Source: Carposina sasakii | Lineage: Eukaryota > Arthropoda > Insecta > Lepidoptera > Carposinidae | Direction of reading: 5' to 3' | Length of the DNA: 64,000 bases | Assembly: GCA_014607495.2 (NCBI GenBank) | Contig: CP053175.1 | Coordinates: 1,984,001 to 2,048,000, forward strand | Part shown: positions 27,001 through 36,346 of the stretch, in pieces | Position numbering within the stretch: position 1 is the first letter of the stretch | Layout of the letters: each line of letters starts with the position of its first letter | Notes under the pieces: generated by a model | Seen by the model: the letters and a program-made list of their open reading frames with translations, nothing else | What the model was told of the DNA's origin: nothing | Database searches by the model: none | Program-made: the position numbers and the translations under genes

Positions 27001-30000
27001 TGCATCCAACCGACGCCCGCGACCTTGGCCAGGTCGTCCGTCCACCTCGCGGGTGGCCTTCCCATGCTGCGCTTGCCGATACGTGGTATCCATTCTAGAA
27101 CTTTCTGACTCCATCGGCCATCAGTTCTTTGAGCTATGTGCCCTGCCCATTGCCACTTCAGCTTGCTGGACCGTTGAGCTATGTCGGTGATCTTTGTACA
27201 TCTGCGGATCTCTACTCTAACCTAACCTATCATTTTTATCATTATATCAATGAAAAGGAAACTGTTATATTGACAAAACGTCATCCGTTTTATATTAGTT
27301 TTGTGCTAAGGTTAATTTGCTATGCGGTCAGTATTTTTGATGAGATTGTAGTATTTTTGTACCAAAAGGTATTCATTTGTCTTGGAGTTTGTCTTGCATT
27401 CGAGGAAACAGTTATGTTGGTTGATGTTTATTTTTGAATTATGTGCTTTGTAGTTGTTTTGTAGAACATTTGATTTATTTGTACTAAAATAATTTATTTG
27501 ATGTAAAAAAGTATACAGGGTGGGTGACAGCCACGCAAATACTGAAATGCTGAACAAGTGCCATTGTGTTGAGTTATACGACGGTGTTTTACCAGGGATT
27601 TGGTTTGGTTTTGTTATTACTCGCATGAAATGTATTTTGGATTTGATTATCAGTAATCTTTGCTCTCCGCGCCAATTGTACCGTGCGATCCTGTGGCTAA
27701 TTAAATGGGCTTATTGGTTATTGTGTGACACATTGCTGTTTTTTGGATCACTTGTGACTCTCCATTAGGGTTGATCAGTTATTTTAATTTTATGAGGGCA
27801 ACTTTATTTTTGAAAATCACAATTTGGTTAGATTTTATTTTTGAGCCATTATCAAAGGCGTAATTAAACGAACTAAAATATTTTTCCTGAAGATATGAAA
27901 TGTCAGAAAATTTTGTAATTTACCTGCGAAAATTTTGTGTGTTTTCCGCCTCAAAATCTTGGTCTGAAGTCATGGTATCAATATTTGCCTGGCTGTCACA
28001 AACGCCCTGTTTAAAAGATGAGATCAAATTGATGGGAGATAATTTATTTGAATTTAAATTAAAATAGCCAAAATAAAATTATCAGGCTTAACATATGGTA
28101 GTCCCTTTCTTCTCCGAATGGCGATCGTCCGAAAATCATAATCCCTAACAAGTTTGCTATAATCATCACTTTCCATAATGTTCACGTATACGAAATTGTA
28201 TATTACATAATCGTCTTTAATTCTAATACTTTTGTGCCATAAGATCGGGTGCTATAATGATTAGATGCCCTAATTTTTCTTGCTATAAAGTCACATGTCC
28301 TAAGTGTTATTGTTAATAGGAATCTGTCTAGAGCATTATTTAAAACAAAAATTAGGATGCATAAAAAACAGGCACTTAAATCGACTCAGTTTACTCCACG
28401 CAGTCTTGTCTGCCCTACCCCTAGAGTGCAATGTAAAAGCGCGTAGGCATGGAGGGACGAGGCGGCCCGCGAGCTGAGGAGCAGGTGAACGCAACGCTCA
28501 CCGCTGCGGCGGAGGCTGGCCGGCGCAGCCGGCCAGTAAGCCGAAGGTGCGGTGGTAAGCGTTACATCCATCTGCGACGATAAGCTCGCGTGGGACCGCC
28601 GGAGTTCTGCAGCGTCGGAGCCGTGACAGAAACCATGCCTGCTGCATGTTTGCTTGCATGCTTGCTTATATACTACATGCTTGCGTACATATTGCATAGT
28701 TGATTAAAACAAGAAAGATGTTATTGGAAGGTTAGGTCCATTAGGACTTACAACTATTATAGAAAAGCTTTTTATGTGTTATGAATATTATAGATTGTGA
28801 TATTTATAGCAAAAAAAATTAGGTCATATTATATTTAGGGATTTCGGTTTTCGGGCAAGTGATAATATAGGTCATTAAGTTAGGGCTGCTTATCATTTGG
28901 ACACATGATAATTATGTCACAAAACATTTAGACACGTTAGATTGTGGATAAAAAATTTATGAGACAAAATAGAGAAGCTCAACATATGAATAAAAAACTT
29001 ACGAATACTTTCTATGACCATTGGCGAGCCTTCAGGATCATTGATTAAGATCCTTACTCGTTTCTTCTTATTGGATTTTTTCACACCATCTATTAATAAA
29101 ACTTTGTTAATAATAATATTAGAAGTAACGTACAAAATTATAAAAAGAGAAGAGAGTTGATTTGCTTTTTGTTGGCCTTCTATTATAATCACTTACTAGG
29201 TCTTCAGGTCAGGTCTAAAATAACTATGAGTTTTAGAAACATTAACAACAGTAAAATCTACTCACGATTAGCTTCTAAAACAATGGGTGTAACAAGCTGA
29301 TCATTACTGGTATTTTTCTTTTTTCTTAATTCTTTGACATTACCTAAAAATAGACTTCGATAACAGGATGTATGTGACAGCCAGGCAAATACTGAAATAC
29401 TGAATAAGTACCATTGTTATAAGTTATACGACAGTGTTATTACCAGAGGTCGGAATTAGGTAGAGTCATTTATGTACTTGCACTGATTTCATACAGCGAA
29501 AGAAGAAAGTGGATATGCCTCAAATTCCGGTATTAATTTTAAAGAGCAGAAATTTTATGTTAATTATCTTTGTTTTATTTGTCTATCTCTGAGGGTTTTA
29601 TTATTATTAATAATATTGTTGGCCACACGGGATTGTCCATTAGAAATCCTGGGAAGGACCACATTAATATCAACATTTCGATGCAAGTACATAAATGACT
29701 CTACCTAATTCCGACCTCTGGTTATTACTCGCAGGAAATGCATTTTTAATTTGATTATCCGCAATGTTTGCTTTCCGCGCCAATTGTATCTGGCGATCCT
29801 GTGACTAGTTATTTGAACTTATTGGTTATTGTGTATCACATTACTGTTTATTGGACCACTTGTGGGGGGTTGATCAGTATTTTGAAATTTTTTGGGACCA
29901 ATTTTTTTTAAGGTTAAAATTTTGTTTTTAATTCATTATCTAAGGCCTACTTAAACGAACTACACAATTTTTTTCCTGGAAAAATAATAAAAATGACGGA

Positions 30001-33000
30001 AAATTTTGGAATTTTCCTGCGAAAATTTGTAGTGGATTTCGCCTCAGAATCATTGTCTGAAGTCGCCATATCAATATTTGCCTGGTTGTCACTTCCATCC
30101 TGTATATTATATTATCGCTTTCATAATCCAGAAATCATATACATTAATCTGAACTATAAAATGAATGCTTCTCATACTTATCGGTTTAGATTTCTTCTCA
30201 ATCTTGTTACTCCTAGAATTCACTGACACCTTCGGAGAGCTCAACTTTCCAACATGAAAACTTCTATTTGACAGAAACACCGAAGAATACTCAATCTCAA
30301 ATTCATCTTCGAGACCTTCTCTTAAAGTGAAAGGTATGAAATCTAAAGAATTATATTTGAATAGATCTGATTTTACAAGTTCTTCAGATTTTGGGATCGG
30401 TGCAGATCTTGTGGCAAAAACATATTCCGAATATTGTAATACTTTTTGGGTTATTGGTTTTCCAATAAGATACGACTCTGATCTGGTCTTGCGTTCCATT
30501 TCGCAGTTGCCTGCAAAAATAATAGTTAAAGAGAATAATATAATTATAATTATGATTTGAAATATACCTAATAAGATGGAGAAAAATGTTTATCGTCGGG
30601 AACTATTCGAATTTGCAGGCAACTGTTCAATAATTTATATCAATTTCCAAAAAGGGTCAAAGGTATAATGTAAAAAAAAATATCAAAAGAATTCTAATTT
30701 TATGTAAATGTATAATAATAAATCTAGTTAACCCAAATCATAATGCTTTAGACATCTTAGTCCTAATAGTAAATCTCTAAATAATCTGATTAGTGAAACT
30801 TTGTATAGATATTTAAATCATTCAATCAAAAATCTGCTAATTTCAATGCTTTTAATTTCATTGGCAAAGATTTTGCAAAAGAAGAAAAATACTTTTTATA
30901 TCTTGACAATTTTGAAGTTAAGCGAGTATAAGCTTTATGCGAAGATGGTGGTAAAGATGCCCATTTGTATTTAGATTCACTTTCAGCTGAAAACAAATAG
31001 CTTATAAACTTTTAATTGTAAATAGACATACATATACTATGTTACCACAATGTGATCACGAAGAACAGCCACGTTTAGCAGAGCGAGTTCAGAAGTAAAG
31101 AATCAGTGATAAGCTGCTAACTCATCATCGAAGATAATGGAGAGGACAGATAGTCAACGCAACAAACGCACAAGTCACAGCAACAAATTATTGACGGGAA
31201 CTGTCTTAATTTCACCAAGAAAAATATTAGATAGGTACATACTTTCAATTGAAGACGTATCTTCAACGTTTACAAAAGAAGTGGCCGATGATTCCGATCG
31301 ATTTGTAATTTTAATGTTTCCTGATCTTGTAGTAAGAATTTTTGTATTTTTCAATTTATTATGCGTCTGTTTTTTAACTTGTTTGCGACAATTTGTCTCA
31401 GATTTTGATTTCTGTTTTGGTTTGTAGATAACTGTAAGTAACAAAATTGACACTAAAATTAAAATCGACATTATGTATCTAAAAATAATGGCAGATATAC
31501 TTACTACTTCTAATATTAGTTCACAAAATTCATAAATTATATCAGTGAAGATACCTTTGTCGAATGGATTTTCATATTGGTTTAGTTGACTATTATCACT
31601 CTTATCATTTAATTCATAGTCAATTACTTTTTCAACTTTCTCAGGGTTCCAAGCTTTAGAATTTTCAAGTAATGTTGCTCTTAGTTTGTGAAATTCAGAT
31701 ATTTCTCGAACCTTCATTCTCTTAATTGGTGACGAGTTTGCAATAAATGCGAAAGATTTCTCGTATCTTGATAGTTTTCTAGTTGTAGTTGCAATACTTG
31801 AAGGCGATTGGTTTAACGATTGACATGCAGCTGATGAAGAATTGAAAAAAAAAATTCAATTGGTGAGCAGGTACGATTAAGTGTTAGAGAATACGGTAAT
31901 AGTACCTAAGGGTTAACTCAGAGCATAATTTATCTTTTACCGAATGCTGATTTTTTCATAATTTTTATTCTGGAGCTACGGATCATGTAACTACCATAGG
32001 TCTATAATAAATAGTTATAGTGACAAGCGTATGTTTAGCTATGACAATACATAACATCATCATATACAATATGATGCCCTTATTATACCTAATTCAGTTA
32101 CCTTGCTTTTGAAGTCTAAGTTAAAAGAAATGTTAAGAATGGAGAAATTACCTTTGATAGCATATTTAATATTAGCAATAGTAAGGTCAGTATCCCGTAA
32201 AGTTTCACAGAACCTCAATATAATATACTGGTCGTCTTCGCTAAGTAAGCAGGTTATATCAAAATCTACTTTCCTAGTTTGTGAATGTAAAAGCGAATGA
32301 AACAGCAGAACCGTTGTCAATAGGAATAATTTTTTTGGATCTCTTTTTGATACGAATGGACTGAAAATGAAAGGGAAGTTTTAAGTATGACAAATACAAT
32401 GTATATCTAAGAGTTAAATAATAATAGCATCGGTTCCGAAGGGACGATAACAAATAGGTAACAAAGCTTGTCCAAAAATCCTCAAGGAAAGCGCAAAGGT
32501 GGTCGACCTAAGTAGACCTGGCGACAGATGATCATCACAGAGGCGAAGCAAGTAGGGAAGGTCTGGAGAAAATTAAAGCTCCAGATCACACGGGATGACA
32601 GAGAACTGGGGAGATCCTTTGCCCCATTTAGGGTATAGAGGTACTTAAATATCTTTCAAGGGAAGGGTTTTCAAAAGTAAAATATAACATCTATGCAAAT
32701 GTCCAAGCTATCGATTACCGATTTACTAGACTCAAAAATGGAAATGCACTCGAAGATGGAAAAGAACAGGAGATTATGTACCTATTCTACTGATGCCTGA
32801 ATCACATAATTTACGTATACTGGACTAACCTTAGCACCATTTTGGGGTAAAAATGAATAATATAATTCTCAACATCTCTAACGCTTATATTCTCATTAAA
32901 ATACTGATATTCTGGTATGTCGCGTTCGTATTTATTGATGATCGCGATTAAAGTCTTTGGAGTGAGCTCTTTTACATCATATTTTATACATGTATTGATC

Positions 33001-33862
33001 TGAAAATAATTATTCACACACATCACAACATACATATTATTATTAACCTAGTCCCACACTAAGATCCCTAAGGTCTTCGATATTCAATATATCAACGTTT
33101 GCACTTACCGGGATTCGAACCCAGGACCTATGGCGTCTAGGCAGAGATGCCAACCTAACTATATCTGGTGTAGTTTATTAGCTATCGCTATAAATGCTTC
33201 ACCAAACTATAGTAGTCGCGGCGGATATATATCTAACCCAGGATGATGCTCGTTTATTAGATAGGTAGAAAATTCTTTATTGTATGTTACGGAACGTTGC
33301 AGTCAGCCTATAGCAGCGAGTCATTAGCCATTACCTAGCCATTTGCCGTGCCCCTACGTTACGCCCCAAGCCATTCAGCCATTACCATGTCATAAGCTTA
33401 GACCTCCTACTGGCCTGTAGAAGTAAGCTTTGACGGGGTGGGCGTAGGGCCTAGCCATGCCATACCTGCACGCACACATTTTCGCCAGCGACAACTAATC
33501 CTGTAATCACTGTCTGATTCTCATTGGAAAATTATAACAAGTCAAGCCTGCTGTGGACCTTTTATGTCCCCATCGTTCATGTACTATAAATATTGTAAAC
33601 ACTATACACGGCTGACTATACACTATTCAGAACTGCAGCATCATGATGGACCCTAAATCTACTTTCAGTACTGCTCAGTAGGCTAGCTCATCGCCTGAGA
33701 GCACGCCCCAGAGTTCCTTAGCCGACTCTTACAATATGCACGTAAGGAGATGCAGCTGATGTATTATAGTGAAAAGAAATGGTTTTCTTTTACCCAGGAT
33801 AATAAAACTGCGGTCCATATTTGTTCAGCTTCATACTCGGACAACTTAGTGGATGTTGACAT
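18048..33862 (-). CDS. Copy B: 27-exon modular gene; NuMA/Mud-like Hook domain, phase-1 exon array, six two-exon Cys modules, C-terminal hydrophobic segment
   Basis: Exons: 33862-33794, 32999-32830, 32360-32152, 31830-31555, 31431-31243, 30510-30178, 29343-29266, 29089-29003, 26692-26618, 26352-26272, 26028-25939, 25784-25554, 25089-25006, 24965-24915, 24651-24543, 24412-24381, 23510-23412, 23238-23163, 22675-22608, 22477-22369, 21721-21651, 21312-21201, 20843-20782, 20396-20288, 19378-19317, 18762-18672, 18132-18048. These sum to 3,108 nt in one open frame from ATG (MSTSTKLSEYEAEQIW) to TAA, with all 26 junctions phase-compatible. Residues 1 to about 150 resemble the Hook-like N-terminal domain of NuMA (TAVLLSW near the start; TTVLLFHSLLHSQ followed by YIILRFCE). 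The middle is Lys/Ser-rich. The C-terminal third is a tandem Cys-containing repeat, and the last exon is a hydrophobic helix (RLFFIFLFVSALSVFWIF) three residues before the stop. An AATAAA lies at 17930-17935. As I recall, Drosophila Mud also pairs a Hook-like N-terminus with a predicted C-terminal membrane segment, but no long coiled coil is evident here. Function is inferred only. Weak donors: 24915, 24381, 21201. Confidence 0.62.
18375..18530. mobile_element. Inverted-repeat MITE in copy B intron
   Basis: Arms CGATTCCGGCAGTCACACTT and AAGTGTGACTGCCGGAATCG enclose about 95 bp. Confidence 0.6.
18782..19112 (-). mobile_element. MITE family M1 copy next to a copy B exon
   Basis: Reverse, slightly shortened copy of the 385-bp element, starting about 20 bp from the acceptor of exon 18762-18672. 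Confidence 0.55.
19672..20155. mobile_element. MITE family M3
   Basis: Starts TACAGGGTGTTTGTGACAGT and ends GCTGTCACCCACACCCTGTA. Copies at 27513-28013 and 29366-30110. Non-coding. Confidence 0.6.
20493..20757. mobile_element. Foldback MITE family M2 (near-palindrome)
   Basis: Two arms of about 115 bp, starting TACAGGGTGTAACAGAAAGG and mirrored at the right end, around a short AT-rich centre. Other copies at 35784-36036 and 60764-61005 (right end decayed). Lies in a copy B intron. Confidence 0.65.
22090..22355 (-). mobile_element. Interspersed repeat S1 copy abutting a copy B exon
   Basis: Reverse full-length match; its microsatellite end lies about 15 bp from the donor of exon 22477-22369. 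Confidence 0.6.
23715..23950 (-). mobile_element. tRNA-derived SINE S3 copy in copy B intron
   Basis: Full-length match to 40265-40505. Confidence 0.55.
26905..27220 (-). mobile_element. GC-rich SINE variant related to S2
   Basis: Shares the reverse end (CATAGGCCTCCCCCAA) with S2 but has a different body. A short fragment of the same type lies at 23583-23640. In a copy B intron. Confidence 0.45.
27513..28013. mobile_element. MITE family M3 copy
   Basis: Starts TACAGGGTGGGTGACAGCCA and ends GGCTGTCACAAACGCCCTGT. In the copy B intron between exons 29003 and 26692. Confidence 0.6.
28380..28720. repeat. GC-rich island inside a copy B intron
   Basis: Strongly GC-rich (GCTGGCCGGCGCAGCCGGCC palindrome near 28520) in AT-rich surroundings, followed by GCTTGCATGCTTGC repeats. 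Probably an insertion; no frame of clear coding character. Confidence 0.35.
29366..30110. mobile_element. MITE family M3 copy interrupted by another MITE
   Basis: The 3' half matches 27513-28013; the 5' half is split by a 279-bp inverted-repeat element at 29443-29721. Its right end lies about 70 bp from the 30178 exon boundary. Confidence 0.6.
29443..29721. mobile_element. 279-bp inverted-repeat MITE with TTATTA target duplication
   Basis: Ends are CCAGAGGTCGGAATTAGGTA and its complement, continuing as inverted repeat to about 40 bp. Flanked by TTATTA at 29437-29442 and 29722-29727; the related element at 27513 has no insertion at this point. Confidence 0.7.
30826..30986 (-). pseudogene. Stop-ending duplicate of the copy B fourth exon
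   Basis: After an acceptor (TGTTTTCAG) at 30987 the phase-1 frame is open for 52 codons and then meets TGA. Its last part, SKLSRYKKYFSSFAKSLPMK, aligns with RKLSRYEKSFAFIANSSPIK in exon 31830-31555. It is either a decayed duplicate exon skipped by the long transcript or an alternative terminal exon giving a protein of about 357 residues. No AATAAA follows closely, which favours decay. Confidence 0.45.
32152..33862 (-). other. Hook/NuMA-like N-terminal domain exons 1-3 of copy B
   Basis: Exon 1 (33862-33794, 23 codons, donor TGG|GTAAAA, phase 0), exon 2 (32999-32830, 170 nt, phase 0 to 2) and exon 3 (32360-32152, 209 nt, phase 2 to 1). Exon 1 ends TAVLLSW and exon 2 begins INTC, like the ALLSWVN opening of NuMA. 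Exon 3 carries VLLFHS, corresponding to LLLYHS of NuMA, then a helix with IILRFCETL. In NuMA this fold is reported to bind dynein light intermediate chain; whether this protein does so is unknown. Confidence 0.6.
33280..33600. repeat. Possible solo LTR or other insertion
   Basis: GC-richer block beginning TGTTACG-like (TATGTTACGGAACGTTGCAG) in the intron between copy B exons 1 and 2. Looks unlike its flanks, but no clear terminal repeats or target duplication were found. Confidence 0.25.
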
Positions 33863-34142
33863 TATTTTGTAATTAATTTAAGCTGTATTTTTCCTTAAAT
33901 AATTGATAAAAATAAAATGGAAATAGTTGTAAACAAACATTAAAAAACAAATGTCATTTTTTTTCTTTTAGTTCCTAAGTCTAGTACTAAATAGTTGATA
34001 TTACAAATAGTTCTACCAAAGTTTCTATTGAGTTTAAAAGGTTTGAAACACGGTCTCTTTGTGTGAGTAGATTATTTTATTTCAAAGAATTTACTTATTT
34101 TTTATACTTTTCTGGAATAAAAAATAAACAGACTCTACTTAC

Positions 34143-34260
34143 AACCCAAATTCACTGGAAGGGCTTCAAATAATTCAGTGATTGGTACATACTGCGCTTC
34201 GTGGGCTTCAGTGACGATCGCAATGCAACATTTATTTCTTATCGCTTCTTCTTCGTTGTC
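34143..34260 (-). CDS. Orphan internal exon of unknown gene
   Basis: A 118-nt stretch lies between a good acceptor (GGACTAACAG at 34261) and a strong donor (GTAAGTAG before 34143), phase 0 to 1, with an uninterrupted frame: DNEEEAIRNKCCIAIVTEAH, then AQYVPITELFEALPV. It has no ATG and lies 280 bp upstream of copy B exon 1. By phase it could splice to the 31830 exon, bypassing exons 1-3, but no upstream exon was found in the AT-rich DNA beyond it. I do not recognise it. Confidence 0.35.
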
Positions 34261-35138
34261 CTGTTAGTCCCAGCACGAATAATCGACAGTCTGATATGAT
34301 ATCAGTGTCTGCATTTCGGGAATACATTTGTGTGTAGGTATATGTATTTAAAAATTATAAAATAAATACGTACTAATATTAATAAATATGATATTAAATA
34401 AAATAGGAGTTTGTAGATTTGAAAAAAAAAAAAAAACAAATTGTTATTTACAAACATTAAATTGTTTATTTTTTTGACAAAAATATCACCGTCTACAAAA
34501 TCTAATACAGATATAAACAGACGATTAAAAATATATGCATAAAATGAGCCTGTTACAATATTATTAAGAGGTCTTCAGATTTTTTTAAATAATTTTTACG
34601 AAACTTTTAACAACTTTAATTTTTATTATTCAACTTGAGTTGGTATATATTGTGGATTAGATTATAAGGCAATATGAGTGATAAAATAAAATTAAAATAT
34701 GAACAAGAACATTTTTTTAAATACCTTGAATTCCATTTAAATTATTAGGCCTATATGCTACAACTAAGGAAAAGATACTATAAAAAGCATTATGTATGTA
34801 CTTTGTAACAGGCATTTTTTATTCCTGTATAGGTAAAATTGTAATTAGCAAAAAGACTGCAAAAGCTATTTAAAATTGTACTGTAAATCCATTTTAATGC
34901 CATAAATACGTTGAAAATATGAACGTATATAAAAACAACGGACATACTCAAACACTGATAGTAAATAAACGTATATTACATAGAATAGGGATGGTATCAA
35001 CCCACACATACGAACCATAGTAAGCTCGGCGACAGCATACCGTCCGTTGATCTTTATATGTAAATTGTTCCAAATGTTTCGCGGTTCTCAAAATTCAATT
35101 ACAAAATTAAATTCCTTCATCTCTTCCATATTTGCCTA

Positions 35139-35328
35139 AGGCCGCACTACGGCAAAACCGCCGCGGTTTTTAACCACTTTTCCTTTTATATATGACATCA
35201 CGACACTGAGTATGACTAAGCAAAACCCTCAGTGCCGCCCTGAGGTGCGGCCGCTTCCATTAGTTTCCTTTACTCAAAAAATTAGGCGGTTAAGAACCGC
35301 GGCGGTTTTGCCGTGGTGCGGCCTTAAG
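35139..35328. mobile_element. GC-rich inverted-repeat MITE
   Basis: Left arm TAAGGCCGCACTACGGCAAA, right arm ending TTTGCCGTGGTGCGGCCTTA; arms about 40 bp, total about 190 bp. Confidence 0.6.
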
Positions 35329-35783
35329 CTTTATCTATAATATTATAGCGAGGAAGCAAAAGCTTGCTTCATTTGCTGCACAGTACATCTTGGACAATGT
35401 AACATCGACATATATTGACGTTCGCTGTTGCAACACTTCCACCAATACAGTAATTTAGACTTGATCACGTGATTTGACGGACGCGTGCGGACGAACGCTT
35501 CCTATTGGACCAAAGGTTTCGATGACTAACCTCTATCGATTCGATCGAGATGTATAATGTTACTTTGTCTAAGCCACCAGGGTTAGCATGAACTCTTTAA
35601 GTAAGATTTTTTTTATTGTGGAAGTGAGATGCAGCTATAAGTACTATAGAGCGCCATCTCGCTCCTTTGATGTGAATTAGTAACCCACTAGTATCATAAA
35701 CATTATTATCTAAAGTTAACATCAACGCTTAGAAACGTCTGGAAAGCTGCATCTACTTTAAGTCTTGTATTTGAGTGGTTATA

Positions 35784-36036
35784 CAGAGTGTAACAAAAGA
35801 GCTAAATACTGTGTAAATACCCCACTATAAAGACCTTGTCCAAAAAACTTAAGACTTGAAATCACATGTTTATTTTTTCCAATATAGAGAGATTCCTTAA
35901 AGAACTCAGGAATATTCATACAATCTAAAAATAACAAACATGTGATTTCGAGTGACAAATTTTGTGGACGGGTTCTCTATGTATGGCTATTTTGTTAAAT
36001 ATTTCGCTTTACATACCCCTTCTGTTACACCCTGTA
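35784..36036. mobile_element. Foldback MITE family M2 copy
   Basis: Same inverted-arm structure as 20493-20757, more diverged, ending TTACACCCTGTA. Confidence 0.6.
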
Positions 36037-36157
36037 AAAGCTGACAGTCTCATCTAAATTGGTATATAGTTGGTTCAGATAACTTTGTGATACTTAGATA
36101 CTTGTGTACACTTAACATATAGGTAGTATGTACTATACTAACAGCAAAGGTTTATCG

Positions 36158-36346
36158 CAGCTTTCATACTATAGGGGCACAACTCGAAAAAAAATTAGTA
36201 TTGGGAAAATGCGTTTAAGATGTGAAAAGCCGTGTTGATTTTGTATCCAAATATTGTAAAAACTCGAAATCATATTCGAATATTGTAAAAACAAAAATCA
36301 CAAAATTTTCGAGATGTGCCCCTATAGTATGAAAGCTGCGTCATGT
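36158..36346. mobile_element. Inverted-repeat MITE
   Basis: Left arm GCAGCTTTCATACTATAGGG, right arm CCCTATAGTATGAAAGCTGC; about 190 bp, AT-rich interior. Confidence 0.6.

Larger units (their letters stand above)
24915..31830 (-). other. Array of eleven phase 1-1 exons, mostly short and Lys/Ser/Thr-rich
   Basis: Exons at 31830-31555, 31431-31243, 30510-30178, 29343-29266, 29089-29003, 26692-26618, 26352-26272, 26028-25939, 25784-25554, 25089-25006 and 24965-24915 all begin with two nucleotides of a codon and end after one, so each is a multiple of three and can be skipped without a frameshift. Most end in an Arg or Gly codon split by the donor (C|GTAAGT or G|GTAAGT). Several are low-complexity, for example TAKPKKPAKSSKPESS and APTTKKKPTKSVTK. 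The 30178 end uses A|GTATGA. The final exon has alternative acceptors at 24965 and 24962. Confidence 0.6.

Noticed and set aside
31444..31560. Apparent membrane segment (IMSILILVSILLLTVIY) in a long minus frame
   Set aside because: It lies between the donor at 31555 and the acceptor at 31432, so it is intron read through in frame.
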